A stretch of 32,342 bases of DNA, from assembly GCA_945898185.1 (NCBI GenBank), contig CAMDHP010000016.1, positions 1 through 32,342 on the forward strand, given 5' to 3'. Positions 22,957 to 32,342 of the stretch are shown in pieces. A program made the translations under genes and the position numbers. The notes below the pieces were generated by a model. That model had not been told where the DNA came from. It saw only the letters and a list, made by a program, of their open reading frames with translations, and searched no databases. Each line of letters begins with the position of its first letter. Position 1 is the stretch's first letter. This DNA comes from Akkermansia muciniphila (GTDB lineage: Bacteria > Verrucomicrobiota > Verrucomicrobiia > Opitutales > Opitutaceae).

Positions 22957-23841
22957 ATGAACGTTTCCGATATCACCGCCAAAGCCAGGGTCCTTCTCGA
23001 GGCCTTGCCCTACATCCAAGATTTCCGCGGCTCCACTTTCGTCGTCAAATACGGCGGTAGTTTCATGGACGACCCCGACTCCGCGGTGCGGAACCGCGTC
23101 GCCTACGACATCGCGTTCCTCGCCGCCTGCGGCATCAACGTCGTCGTCGTGCACGGCGGCGGCAAGGCCATCACCAAGGCGATGGAGCAGAGCGGTCTCA
23201 AGTCGCACTTCGCCCCCAATGGCATGCGCGTGACCGACGAGGCTACCGTCGCCATCGTGAAAAAAACCCTCGACGAGGTCGTCAACAAAGACGTGTGCGA
23301 CGCCATCGCTCTGGCCGGCGCCAAACCCAAGGGTATTGTCGGAGACAGCGTGCTCGTCTGCGAAAAACTCACTTTGGACGAGGACGGCAAGACGGTTGAC
23401 CTCGGCTACGTCGGCGAAGTCACCGAGGTGAAAGTAAAGCTCATCAAAAAAGAAATCTCCGACGGATTCGTCCCCGTTATCTCCCCTGTAGCAGAAGGCT
23501 CGGATGGGCGGCCCTATAACGTGAACGCGGACCTCGTCGCCGGGCGCGTCGCCGCCGCCCTGCGCGCCCGCCGCCTCGTCTACATGAGCGACGTCCCGGG
23601 TCTGCTTTCCGCGCCGCCCGACCCCGCCTCGCTCATCTCCTCGCTAAAAATCTCCCAAGTGGACGGCTTGAGGCAGGCCGGCATTATTGACAAAGGCATG
23701 CGACCAAAAGTCCTCAGTGCGGTGCGCGCGCTCAATGAAGGTGTGCAACGCGTTCACTTTATTGATGGCAGCCTGCCGCATTCGCTCCTCTTGGAAATTT
23801 TTACCGACAAGGGCATCGGCACCGAGATTGTCCACGGTTGA
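22957..23841 (+). CDS. argB: N-acetylglutamate kinase
   Basis: This 294-residue kinase phosphorylates N-acetylglutamate in arginine synthesis. Start ATG 22957 was chosen to give the usual length of about 290-300; earlier in-frame ATGs (22909, 22915) would add 14-16 residues. VVKYGGS (29-35) and [11 protein letters not shown] (62-72) are the amino-acid-kinase glycine motifs. [12 protein letters not shown] and [18 protein letters not shown] follow. The family usually reads KYGGNAM; here KYGGSFM. It is the first of four plus-strand arg genes and diverges from argJ. The C-terminal end [12 protein letters not shown] is typical. Confidence 0.95.
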   Translation: MNVSDITAKARVLLEALPYIQDFRGSTFVVKYGGSFMDDPDSAVRNRVAYDIAFLAACGINVVVVHGGGKAITKAMEQSGLKSHFAPNGMRVTDEATVAIVKKTLDEVVNKDVCDAIALAGAKPKGIVGDSVLVCEKLTLDEDGKTVDLGYVGEVTEVKVKLIKKEISDGFVPVISPVAEGSDGRPYNVNADLVAGRVAAALRARRLVYMSDVPGLLSAPPDPASLISSLKISQVDGLRQAGIIDKGMRPKVLSAVRALNEGVQRVHFIDGSLPHSLLLEIFTDKGIGTEIVHG

Positions 23842-23952
23842 GCACACTTTCGCGCACCCGTGGGGCCTGCGCTTTACGATGCATTCCGGCGGCAACGGAG
23901 CTTTCGCATTCGCAAAAACCCGCCGTCCTGCGTATTCTTCCGCTTTCGTTCC

Positions 23953-25173
23953 ATGAGCACGCTTACTGAAATCACCCGTCCGAGCACCGCCGAATTGTAT
24001 GATGCGTATGTGCTGAAGAACTACGGCCGTCCCGCGCTCACCCTAATGCGCGGCGAAGGCACGCGCGTGTGGGACGACACCGGCCGCCGCTTCCTCGACT
24101 TCAGTTCCGGCATCGCCGTCAACGCCCTCGGCCACGCCCACCCGCATTGGGTCGCCTCCGTTCAGGCTCAGGCCGCGCAGCTCGCGCATACGAGCAACCT
24201 CTTCCGCAACGCGCTCCAGGGCGAACTCGCCCGCCGCATCGTCGGCTACGCCGGCCCGGGCCGGGTGTTTTTCTGCAATAGCGGCGCCGAGGCAAACGAG
24301 GGTCTGCTCAAACTCGCCCGGCTGCACGGCATCCGCAAATCCGGTGCGGAGGGCAAATGCTACAAGGTCCTTTGCGCAAAGAACGCCTTCCACGGCCGCA
24401 CTTTTGGCGGCATGAGCGCCACTCCCCAGGAGAAGATCCAAAAAGGCTTCCGCCCGCTCCTCGATGGCTTCGCCTTCGGAGAGTTGAACAATCTCGCCTC
24501 CTTTGAGGCACTGATCGACGCCGACACCGCTGCGATTTTCGTCGAAACCATTCAGGGTGAGGGCGGCGTGCATCCCGCCACTCCCGAGTTTCTGCTCGGC
24601 CTGCGCGCGCTCTGCAACCAGCACAACCTGCTTCTCATCCTCGACGAGGTGCAGTGCGGCATCGGCCGCAGCGGGCGTTTTTACGCCTTCGACCACGCTG
24701 GAGTGCGGCCCGATGCCATCGGCATGGCTAAGGGCCTCGGCGGCGGTTTCCCCATCGGCGCCATCTGGATCGGCGAAGGCACCTGCGATCTGTTCCAGCC
24801 CGGCACGCACGGCACGACCTTTGGCGGCACGCCCCTGGCATGCGCCGCCGCCCTCGCCACTCTCGACGTCATCGAGCGCGAAAGACTCTGCGAACACGTC
24901 AGCCGCGCCTCCGGCCCCTGGCACGATGCCTTGCGCGCCCTGGCGGCGGAGTTCCCCGCCCAGCTCACCGGTCTGCGTGGTCTCGGTTTCATGGTCGGTC
25001 TGCAATTCACCTCAGATGTCGTGCCCTACGTCGCCGCCTTGCGCGAAGCTGGCCTGCTCGCGCCGCTCGCGGGTGGCAACGTGATCCGCTTCTTGCCGCC
25101 GCTCAATACCAGCGAGGACGACCTCGACGAGTCCGTGCGCATCTTGCGCTCCGTGCTTGCCGCAAAAGCCTGA
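23953..25173 (+). CDS. argD: Acetylornithine aminotransferase (class III, PLP)
   Basis: This 406-residue aminotransferase makes N-acetylornithine from the semialdehyde and glutamate, using PLP. The Schiff-base lysine is Lys260 in IGMAKGLGGGFP; NSGAEANE is at 109-116, and Asp231 is in LILDEVQ (228-234). TFGGTPLACAAAL follows. The N-terminal FSSGIAVNALGH is typical. Start ATG 23953 follows argB by 111 bases. An upstream in-frame ATG at 23860 adds a Arg/Phe-rich leader with no homologous look. The enzyme may also serve lysine synthesis (DapC) in some bacteria. Confidence 0.95.
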   Translation: MSTLTEITRPSTAELYDAYVLKNYGRPALTLMRGEGTRVWDDTGRRFLDFSSGIAVNALGHAHPHWVASVQAQAAQLAHTSNLFRNALQGELARRIVGYAGPGRVFFCNSGAEANEGLLKLARLHGIRKSGAEGKCYKVLCAKNAFHGRTFGGMSATPQEKIQKGFRPLLDGFAFGELNNLASFEALIDADTAAIFVETIQGEGGVHPATPEFLLGLRALCNQHNLLLILDEVQCGIGRSGRFYAFDHAGVRPDAIGMAKGLGGGFPIGAIWIGEGTCDLFQPGTHGTTFGGTPLACAAALATLDVIERERLCEHVSRASGPWHDALRALAAEFPAQLTGLRGLGFMVGLQFTSDVVPYVAALREAGLLAPLAGGNVIRFLPPLNTSEDDLDESVRILRSVLAAKA

Positions 25174-25233
25174 GCGAAACGGCCGCGAGGGCTGAGGTGG
25201 GTATTTACCCCATCTATCTGCGACGTTTCGGCA

Positions 25234-25254
25234 ACGAGGTAAATTTACCCTCGT
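25234..25254. promoter_or_regulatory. Palindrome upstream of argF, candidate operator
   Basis: The 12-base perfect palindrome GGTAAATTTACC (25238-25249) is extended on each side by ACGAG and CTCGT, giving arms with a single-base bulge. It lies 41-61 bases before the argF start. A TATATT hexamer at 25274-25279 could be the -10, leaving a very short leader. The motif does not match the standard ArgR box, so the regulator is unknown. Confidence 0.4.
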
Positions 25255-25294
25255 CGCGCGTCGTGACGGGGTTTATATTTCATCGCTTCACTCC

Positions 25295-26236
25295 ATGAAG
25301 CACTTCCTGAAAGAGACGGACTTCACCCCGCCAGAGGTCTCCCAGATTTTTATCCACGCTCGCGACCTAAAATCACGTCGTGGACAACCCGGCGGAGCAC
25401 GACCGCTCGCCCAGCAGACTTGGGCGATGATCTTCTCCAAGAGCAGCACCCGCACCCGTGTCTCCTTCGAGGTCGGCATCCATGAGCTCGGTGGCAATCC
25501 CCTTTTTCTTAACAAAAACGACATCCAGCTCGGCCGCGGTGAATCCGTCGAGGACTCCGCCAGGGTTCTCTCCCGTTTCGTCCACGGTCTCGTCGTGCGC
25601 ACCTACGAGCAGGCCGAAGTCGAGCGACTTGCCGCCGCCGGCACCATCCCGGTCATCAACGCCCTGACGGATTTCCTGCATCCCTGCCAGATCTACACCG
25701 ATGCCTTCACCATGGCCGAGCGCTGGACTGCGCCGGGCGGCGACTTGCTCGCCTCGTTGAAGGGTCGTAAAATCGCCTTCCTTGGCGACACCGCCTGCAA
25801 CATGGCCAACTCCTGGATCCTTGGCGCAAATCTCTTCGGCATGAAAATCAGCCTCGCCGGCCCCGCCGCCTTCGCGCCCACGCCGGAGTTCCAGACCTTC
25901 CTCGCCGACGAGGGCTACGCCGGAAAATACGAGTTCACCACAGATCCGTATCAGGCGGTCAAGGACGCCGACGTGGTTTACACCGATGTTTGGGTTAGCA
26001 TGGGCAAGGAGGAGGAGAAACAGGAGCGTCTCGCGATTATGTCGCCCTACGCAGTCACCGCCGGGCTCTTCGCCGCCGCCAAACCCGACGCCTACTTCAT
26101 GCACTGCCTGCCCGCCCACCCCGGCGAGGAAGTCGAGCAGGCCGTGCTGGATCTGCCGCGCTCCATCATTTTCGACCAGGCCGAAAACCGGCTGCATGTG
26201 CAAAAGGCCATCATGGCCGCTCTCGCGCAGGCTTAA
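25295..26236 (+). CDS. argF: Ornithine carbamoyltransferase
   Basis: This 313-residue OTCase joins carbamoyl phosphate and ornithine to citrulline. Substrate motifs: SKSSTRTR (48-55) for carbamoyl phosphate, HPCQ (129-132), DVWVSMG (231-237) and HCLPAHPG (270-277) for ornithine binding. [13 protein letters not shown] shows the usual carbamoyl-phosphate loop. Length is slightly short of the usual 320-340 residues, but all motifs are intact. The ATG at 25295 follows argD by 121 bases; a palindrome (25234-25254) lies in between. It belongs to the arg cluster. Confidence 0.96.
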   Translation: MKHFLKETDFTPPEVSQIFIHARDLKSRRGQPGGARPLAQQTWAMIFSKSSTRTRVSFEVGIHELGGNPLFLNKNDIQLGRGESVEDSARVLSRFVHGLVVRTYEQAEVERLAAAGTIPVINALTDFLHPCQIYTDAFTMAERWTAPGGDLLASLKGRKIAFLGDTACNMANSWILGANLFGMKISLAGPAAFAPTPEFQTFLADEGYAGKYEFTTDPYQAVKDADVVYTDVWVSMGKEEEKQERLAIMSPYAVTAGLFAAAKPDAYFMHCLPAHPGEEVEQAVLDLPRSIIFDQAENRLHVQKAIMAALAQA

Positions 26237-26352
26237 GCAAGAAAGGGAAATCCGCAGAAGATCGGCTCGTCGCTACGGCGGTCGCAGATTGTGCACCTCC
26301 GTTTTGCTTTGCCCGAGCTTGGCCACTTCCCCAACAACACACCTTCTTCACC

Positions 26353-27579
<1,227 letters not shown>

Positions 27580-27601
27580 CCCGAACTTTGTTCGGCCGAC
27601 C

Positions 27602-27636
27602 AAGCCGCGTCTCCTTCGAGGAGCGCGGCTTTTTTG
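27602..27636 (+). terminator. Intrinsic terminator after argG
   Basis: The stem AAGCCGCG-T-CTCC pairs with GGAG-CGCGGCTT across a TTCGA-type loop, with one bulged T. It is followed by TTTTTT. The stem is strong and GC-rich and begins 23 bases after the argG stop. Confidence 0.85.
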
Positions 27637-27697
27637 TGTTCGCGTAGCGGGGCGCGCCAAGCGACCCGACAGCCTGCACCGCAATGCCCTTGGGCAC

Positions 27698-27721
27698 AAA
27701 AAACCACCCTCAAAAAGGTGG
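27698..27721 (-). terminator. Terminator after tRNA-Pro
   Basis: On the minus strand CCACC TTTTTGAG GGTGG is followed by TTTTTT, giving a five-base stem with a U tract. It starts about 16 bases downstream of the tRNA 3' end. Confidence 0.6.
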
Positions 27722-27736
27722 CTGATTTTCCTGAAA

Positions 27737-27813
<77 letters not shown>

Positions 27814-28026
27814 AACAACTAACAGGAGGGTCAGAAAGCCGTCCGCCCACACGGGAAGCAAGCGGTTTTTTCGCCGCCCATGATTTATCTCCCGCCACCA
27901 AAAGCGATCCCCGCGTGGGACGAACCCCGATGAAAGTTTGAGCATTGGAAAGCACCCGAAGGTCGGCACTGGACACCCGAAAAACAATGGCCTGGAGCCG
28001 GGCCTGACCTCATCTGGCACTCCGCG

Positions 28027-28052
28027 TGCCATGGGCGTCCCGCCCATGGGCT
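28027..28052 (+). repeat. REP-like palindromic repeat, copy 2
   Basis: The 17-base GGGCGTCCCGCCCATGG (28033-28049) is identical to the reverse complement of 9319-9335. The wider palindrome GCC-ATGGGCG-TC-CGCCCATGGGC has one bulge. Orientation is opposite to copy 1. Confidence 0.55.
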
Positions 28053-28054
28053 CC

Positions 28055-28088
28055 GCCGAGGGCTTGAACTCACGTTCAAGCCTTCGGC
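28055..28088 (+). repeat. 15-bp stem-loop next to the REP-like copy
   Basis: GCCGAGGGCTTGAAC pairs with GTTCAAGCCTTCGGC (14 of 15 matching) around a TCAC loop. No U tract follows, so it is not an obvious terminator. Together with the adjacent palindrome it forms a compound element. Confidence 0.6.
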
Positions 28089-28414
28089 GATACGGAAAAG
28101 ACAGGACGAGGCTCAGGAATCGTTCTGGTTGTTTTACCCACTCTCGGCTTGGGCTGGGCAGAGCTGATACCAAATCCCCGAGCTTTCGGACTTTATCGCG
28201 AAGAGGCCAAGGTCGAACATAATATCACAAAGTCCTCTAATTCATTTACCTATAAGTCTTATCTGCTTTTCGCGTCTTCGCGTTAAAAATCTGAATGGTT
28301 CGGCCATTTGGTATAAAAGACCGAGTTGGAGCACCGCGGTCTCAGAGGGTTGGCGAGGATAAAAACGGTCGAGAACGAGAATGAGAACGGATGGGATGGC
28401 GGGGGGGCGGAGGC

Positions 28415-29476
28415 TCAGAGCAGGCTGCCTTGCGCGGAGTCGGCCAGGGGCTTCAGGCCCACGGCGTGGTAGCCTTTGGCGGTCAACATGCGGCCCTGCG
28501 GGGTGCGTTGCAGGTAGCCCTCTTGAATGAGGAAGGGTTCGTGAACTTCTTCGAGGGTGTCGGCGTCTTCACCGCAGGCCATCGCCACGGTGCCAAGGCC
28601 GACCGGACCACCACGGTAGTGCTCGGCCATGAGGCGGAGCATGCGTTTATCCATCTCGTCGAGGCCGCGGGCGTCTATCTCCAACAACTCAAGGGCGGCG
28701 GCGGCTGCTTTTTGAGTGATGCGACCGTCGCCACGCTCTTGGGCGTAGTCGCGAGAGAAGTTAATGAGATTATTGGCAATGCGGGGCGTGCCACGCGCGC
28801 GGGTGGCGATCTCGCGGGCGCCGGCTTCGTCGATCACGACTTTGAGCAGGCCGCAGGAGCGTTTAATGATGCCAGTGAGGGTGTCGGCATCGTAGTAGTC
28901 GAGGCGCGTCTGGAGGGTGAAACGCGAGCGCAGCGGGGCGGTCAACATGCCGGCGCGGGTGGTCGCGCCGACCAGAGTGAAGCGAGGCAGCGAGAGGCGC
29001 ACCGAGCGGGCGTTCGGCCCCTGATCAATCATGATGTCGAGACGGAAGTCCTCCATCGCGCTGTAGAGGTATTCCTCAACCGTCTTGGGGATGCGGTGGA
29101 TCTCATCAATGAAGAGAATGTCGCCCTCCTCGAGGCTGGTAAGCAGGCCGGCGAGGTCGGAGGCCTTCTCGACCACGGGGCCGGAGGTAATGCGGACGTT
29201 GCGGCCCATCTCGGCGCCGAGGATGAGCGAGAGGGTGGTCTTGCCGAGGCCGGGCGGGCCGGAGAGCAGAATGTGGTTGAGCGCTTCGCCGCGGCGGCGG
29301 GCGGCGCCGACCATGACTTGCAGGCGCTCAACGCTTTTGGCTTGGCCGGCGAAATCCGAAAAGGAGAGCGGACGCAACGCGGCCTCGGCGGTGTTGACCG
29401 GCGCGGCAAGGGTGCTGGCGAGGAAGCCGAGCCCCTTGGCGTCGGCGGGAGGAGTGGCGGCGGGCGGCTTAGACAT
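28415..29476 (-). CDS. ruvB: Holliday junction ATPase RuvB
   Basis: This 353-residue AAA+ motor drives branch migration with RuvA. It has an Ala/Pro-rich N-terminal extension (1-35), then [11 protein letters not shown] (35-45), Walker A GPPGLGKT (73-80), Walker B FIDEIHR (122-128), sensor-1 ATTRAGML (171-178) and the C-terminal winged-helix part with [11 protein letters not shown] and [19 protein letters not shown]. Start ATG 29476 gives a complete protein. It is the second of three minus-strand genes but lies 181 bases from murA, so they are probably separate. ruvA and ruvC are not in the window. Confidence 0.96.
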   Translation of the reverse strand: MSKPPAATPPADAKGLGFLASTLAAPVNTAEAALRPLSFSDFAGQAKSVERLQVMVGAARRRGEALNHILLSGPPGLGKTTLSLILGAEMGRNVRITSGPVVEKASDLAGLLTSLEEGDILFIDEIHRIPKTVEEYLYSAMEDFRLDIMIDQGPNARSVRLSLPRFTLVGATTRAGMLTAPLRSRFTLQTRLDYYDADTLTGIIKRSCGLLKVVIDEAGAREIATRARGTPRIANNLINFSRDYAQERGDGRITQKAAAAALELLEIDARGLDEMDKRMLRLMAEHYRGGPVGLGTVAMACGEDADTLEEVHEPFLIQEGYLQRTPQGRMLTAKGYHAVGLKPLADSAQGSLL

Positions 29477-29657
29477 GGGAGACAGGAATTTAAGGCAAAT
29501 TACACAGAGGGCCCGGAGCCAAACGCACAGAGGCGAGAGAGGCCAGGGCGTGGGCGTGGGTGTGGAGGCGGATGAGGTTGAGGTAAACTAAATGGGATGG
29601 GTTGGACTCCGTGGACTCAGTGTAACCTCTCGCGCCCTCTGTGTAACTCCGCATCCT
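29477..29657. other. Spacer between ruvB and the murA homologue
   Basis: These 181 bases contain TTACACAGAGGGC (29500-29512) and its exact reverse complement GCCCTCTGTGTAA (29634-29646). The ruvB promoter should lie here. A GTGGGCGTGGGTGTGG purine/pyrimidine run is near 29553. Confidence 0.5.
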
Positions 29658-30947
29658 TTACTTCCACTCCATCTCGGCGCCGAGGCTTTGGAGGTTTTCA
29701 ACGAAGCGCGGGTGGGCGCGGCGGATGATCTCGGCGTTGCGCACCGTGGATTTGCCCGGGATGGAAGCGGCGACCATGGCGAGGGCGACGGCGGCGCGGA
29801 TGATGTAGGGCGACTCGACTACGGCGGGGCGGAGCGGACGATCGCCGAAGACGATCAGGCGGTGCGGGTCGCTCACAACGGCGTGCGCGCCGAACTTGGC
29901 CAGCTCGGGAATCCAGGAGAAGCCGTTTTCGTAAACCTTGTTCCAGAAATGGATCGTGCCAGTTGCGCGGGTGCTGAGCGCGATCATGAGCGGGAGCAAA
30001 TCCACCGAAAAATAAGGCCAGGGCGCGGCCTCGATTTTTTGCAGGAGATTACTGGTGTAGGGATTCTCGATGAGGAGTTTTTGGCCGCGGCGCACGACGA
30101 CGGAATCACCCTCGTGCTCGATCACGACGCCGAGCTTGGCGAAGGCGCGGGTGATCAGATCAAAGTGATGCGGGAGTGCCCTGGTGACGCGCACTTCACC
30201 GCCGGTGATGGCGCCGAGGGCGAGGAAAGTGACGATCTCATGGTAGTCGCTGTTGATGGTGATATCCGCCCCGTGGAGCGCAGTAACGCCCTCGATGCGG
30301 AGCATGGAAGTGCCGATGCCCTCGATGCGCGCGCCCATGGCGGCCAAGGCGGCGCAGAGGTCCTGCACGTGCGGCTCGCTGGCGGCGTTGATGAGGGTGG
30401 ACGTGCCGGAGGCCAGCGCGGCGGCCATGGCGAAGTTTTCCGTGACCGTGACGGACATGTAATCGCACCAGTGGCGCGCGGCGGTGAAGCCGGACGGCAG
30501 CGCGATGATGAGCGGATCGCCGTGAGCAACGGTGGCGCCGAGCGCGGCGAGGATTTCCAGATGCGGATCAATCTCGCGCACGCCCAGCGAGCAGCCCTTG
30601 GCATTGGCGAGAAGCGTGATGCGACGCAGGCGGCGCAGCAAGGACGGGAACAAGAGCACGGTGGACCGCATGTCGGCGGGCAGCTCGTCGTCGGCCAGCG
30701 TCGGGCGAAAGCCGGAGTGATCGATGTGCATCGTGGCGGCGGCACGATCCCACACGATCTGCGAGCCCTGCGACGAGAGGAAGTCGACCAGCTTATTAAG
30801 GTCGGTGATGTCGGGGACATTGCGCAGAATAACCGGCTCATCGGTAAGCAGGCTGGCGCAGAAAATGGGCAGAACGGAGTTCTTATTACCCGAGGGGACG
30901 ATGGTGCCCGAGAGGGGCTTGCCACCTTGCACGATGAGGTCGGCCAT
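29658..30947 (-). CDS. murA: UDP-N-acetylglucosamine 1-carboxyvinyltransferase
   Basis: This 429-residue EPSP-synthase-fold enzyme catalyses the first committed step of peptidoglycan synthesis, adding enolpyruvate from PEP to UDP-GlcNAc in the cytoplasm. The PEP-binding N-terminal SGNKNSVLP contains Lys22 and Asn23. The active-site cysteine is Cys119 in AKGCSLGVREIDPHLE, in a shorter loop than the usual PGGCAIG pattern; Cys is present, so fosfomycin sensitivity would be predicted. The C-terminal catalytic Asp lies in YFSVDLLPLM. Length is typical (about 420-430). Sequence details suggest a divergent branch, possibly with a second murA copy elsewhere. Start ATG 30947; no Shine-Dalgarno. Confidence 0.92.
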   Translation of the reverse strand: MADLIVQGGKPLSGTIVPSGNKNSVLPIFCASLLTDEPVILRNVPDITDLNKLVDFLSSQGSQIVWDRAAATMHIDHSGFRPTLADDELPADMRSTVLLFPSLLRRLRRITLLANAKGCSLGVREIDPHLEILAALGATVAHGDPLIIALPSGFTAARHWCDYMSVTVTENFAMAAALASGTSTLINAASEPHVQDLCAALAAMGARIEGIGTSMLRIEGVTALHGADITINSDYHEIVTFLALGAITGGEVRVTRALPHHFDLITRAFAKLGVVIEHEGDSVVVRRGQKLLIENPYTSNLLQKIEAAPWPYFSVDLLPLMIALSTRATGTIHFWNKVYENGFSWIPELAKFGAHAVVSDPHRLIVFGDRPLRPAVVESPYIIRAAVALAMVAASIPGKSTVRNAEIIRRAHPRFVENLQSLGAEMEWK

Positions 30948-31026
30948 GGTGAGGAGAGGGGCTGAGGGACTGAAAAAGAGGGAGAGGCGATACGAATGGG
31001 AAGCAGGGGAGCCGCGCGGACGAGTT

Positions 31027-31063
31027 AAAAAAAGAAGCGCCCGCCGGTGAGGGCGGGCGCTTC
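31027..31063 (-). terminator. Intrinsic terminator after the disordered protein gene
   Basis: On the minus strand GAAGCGCCCGCC pairs perfectly with GGCGGGCGCTTC around a six-base loop, followed by seven T. It lies 36 bases downstream of the stop at 31099 and separates that gene from murA. Confidence 0.88.
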
Positions 31064-31098
31064 AAAACTGCGCGGGGGCGATGAGGCCTTGGCAAGGA

Positions 31099-32259
31099 TT
31101 ATCCGGCTGCGGGAGGGCGCGGAGCACCACCGGCAGGGCCCCCGGGACGAGGACCACGGCCTTGACCGCGATCACCACCCGGGCCGCCCTCGCGGCGACG
31201 CTGCCCCTGCTGGGGCTGGCCCTGGCCTTCGGGGCGGGGGCCGCGAGTATCAGGTCCGGCGCCGGGGCCGCCACTGCGACCGCGGCCGCCACGACGGCGG
31301 CGACGCGGGTCGCCCTGTCCTTGGCCCTGACCCTGGCCGGCGCGCTCGATGCGCTCGGGGGGTTTGGCGGCGGCGGCGGTAGCGCCGAAGATGCCCTTCA
31401 ACCAGCCGACGAAGCCACCGGAAGCGGGCGCGTTGGATTTGGACGTGGGCTTCGCGGCGGGTTTCGCGGCGGACGGGGTGCGATCACCGTTGTAAGGATA
31501 GGCCGAGACGCGGGGCTTTGCAGGCTGCTCGCTGCTACGACCCTCACCACGACGACGATCATCGTGGCGGGGGCGATCACCGCGGGGCTGTTCGCTGCGG
31601 GCGGTGGGCTGGAAGGAGGGATCCAAAGGGGCGATTTCGCGCGTCGCGACGGGTTTGCGCTCGATTTTGAAAATCGTGCGATCCTCACCCGTAGCGGTCG
31701 TCCGCTGGGGGGCGGAGGCATCGGCGTTGGCGGAGCCGGCTGCTTCCCAACTGGTCGCAGGACGCGGCGCGGCAGGGGGCAGGATGTTTAACTCGGCCTT
31801 CGCTTCGGGGGCGGGGGCGACAAACGGTGCAACGCGAGCGGACGCGACGACGGGGACTGGCGCGCGCACAGATGCGGCGGGAGCCTCGGCCGAAGCGGCG
31901 AAAGCAACCGGCGCAAAAACCGGCGGGACAGAGTTTACGGAGGCGAACACGGGGGCCGGAGCGACGAAAGACTCGACTACCGGGGAAGGAGCAGCGGGCT
32001 CCGACGCGGGGGCGAGTTCGGCATCGAACGGGTTTTGGTATGTGGTGGGCGCAACGACGATCTGGATCGAGGTCGGTTGGTAACCGGAGACGGGCTCGGG
32101 GCCGGTCGCGGTCTGGACGGGGCGGGCGGGGCGTTTGCCACGGGCCAGCCCGGTGCCGCGACTCGAGCCGAAGCCATCAACGGCAACGGGAGCAGCGGGC
32201 ACACTGGGTGTCACAACGTCGGCCTGGGGCGCGACATCGGACGGGTTTTGATCTGACAT
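31099..32259 (-). CDS. Disordered Arg/Gly-rich protein of unknown function
   Basis: Start ATG 32259 gives 386 residues; a GTG at 32292 could add 11 more. Residues 1-180 are Pro/Ala/Val-rich. Residues 190-260 contain GEDRTIFKIERKPVATREIA and many Arg. A short hydrophobic motif GGFVGWLKGIFG lies at 281-292. The tail (300-386) is an RGG/GQ-type low-complexity region with GQGQGQG, RRRRRGGRGR and Pro-Gly runs. No catalytic domain is visible. Such tails are typical of RNA- or nucleic-acid-binding and condensate-forming proteins; a role of this kind is inference. No signal peptide. A strong terminator follows. The family is not recognised. Confidence 0.75.
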   Translation of the reverse strand: MSDQNPSDVAPQADVVTPSVPAAPVAVDGFGSSRGTGLARGKRPARPVQTATGPEPVSGYQPTSIQIVVAPTTYQNPFDAELAPASEPAAPSPVVESFVAPAPVFASVNSVPPVFAPVAFAASAEAPAASVRAPVPVVASARVAPFVAPAPEAKAELNILPPAAPRPATSWEAAGSANADASAPQRTTATGEDRTIFKIERKPVATREIAPLDPSFQPTARSEQPRGDRPRHDDRRRGEGRSSEQPAKPRVSAYPYNGDRTPSAAKPAAKPTSKSNAPASGGFVGWLKGIFGATAAAAKPPERIERAGQGQGQGQGDPRRRRRGGRGRSGGPGAGPDTRGPRPEGQGQPQQGQRRREGGPGGDRGQGRGPRPGGPAGGAPRPPAAG

Positions 32260-32342
32260 GTCTTTTTTCTGTTTGGGTTGAAGTGCGCTCACCTCAAGAG
32301 CGAGGGAGCGGCACGGGTTTTGACCGTTGCGGGGGAGCGCCG

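Larger units (their letters stand above)
27814..28414. other. Gene-free spacer with palindromes and repeats
   Basis: I see no convincing gene in these 600 bases between tRNA-Pro and ruvB. The stretch contains the second copy of a REP-like palindrome (28033-28049) and a strong 15-base-pair hairpin (28055-28088). It also has TCGCGTCTTCGCG near 28272 and a GAGAAC-GAGAAT-GAGAAC hexamer run at about 28373-28390. It looks like a repeat-rich spacer. Confidence 0.55.

Noticed and set aside
28415-30947. ruvB and murA as one operon
   Set aside because: 181 bases separate them and contain a repeat and the probable ruvB promoter, so they are probably transcribed separately.

Overview
The window is a GC-rich bacterial chromosome segment that most likely comes from the phylum Verrucomicrobiota, probably Opitutales/Opitutaceae. 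This is inferred from three things: a pseudopilin cassette of the kind named 'Verru_Chthon cassette' in Verrucomicrobium and Chthoniobacter, the dispersed palindromic intergenic repeats, and the almost complete lack of Shine-Dalgarno sequences. No phage, integrase, CRISPR array or complete insertion sequence was seen.

Layout. (1) 1-18 is the 5' end of a minus-strand tRNA, followed by about 500 bases of degenerate repeats. (2) 519-8375 is a seven-gene minus-strand operon. It holds two GspG-like pseudopilins, then GspH-, GspI-, GspJ- and giant GspK-like proteins in the canonical type II secretion order G-G-H-I-J-K, and ends with a secreted protein of unknown function. No secretion ATPase, secretin or platform gene is present. 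(3) 8482-9089 is a PIN toxin with its antitoxin, followed by a repeat-rich spacer. (4) 9344-12907 encodes a single-chain pyruvate carboxylase. (5) 13142-16111 has a small unknown gene and a partner-switching signalling set: an anti-sigma-type kinase, a STAS antagonist and a convergent cyclic-nucleotide-domain PP2C phosphatase. (6) 16112-16653 carries a 163-bp nested inverted-repeat element. (7) 16654-19802 has dnaA, an AT-richer upstream region with DnaA-box-like sites, and two unknown genes. (8) 19930-21483 is a PIN-PhoH ATPase. (9) 21506-27579 is an arginine-biosynthesis cluster, with argJ divergent from argB, argD, argF and argG, closed by a strong terminator. (10) 27737-27813 is tRNA-Pro(GGG), followed by a repeat-rich spacer. 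(11) 28415-32259 holds ruvB, a murA homologue and a disordered Arg/Gly-rich protein, all on the minus strand.

How the genes work together. The arginine genes supply acetyl recycling (argJ), kinase (argB), aminotransferase (argD), carbamoyl transfer (argF) and argininosuccinate synthesis (argG); argC and argH are not in this window. The partner-switching trio has the logic of phosphatase activating antagonist, which releases a partner from the kinase. The pseudopilin operon probably builds a short periplasmic fibre or tip complex that borrows an assembly machine encoded elsewhere.

The candidates for something less described are the G-G-H-I-J-K cassette with its giant K-like subunit and terminal secreted protein, the nested palindrome at 16261-16423, the DnaA-box-like sites before dnaA and at the phoH start, and the near-absence of Shine-Dalgarno motifs. 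All functions are read from sequence motifs without database searches.
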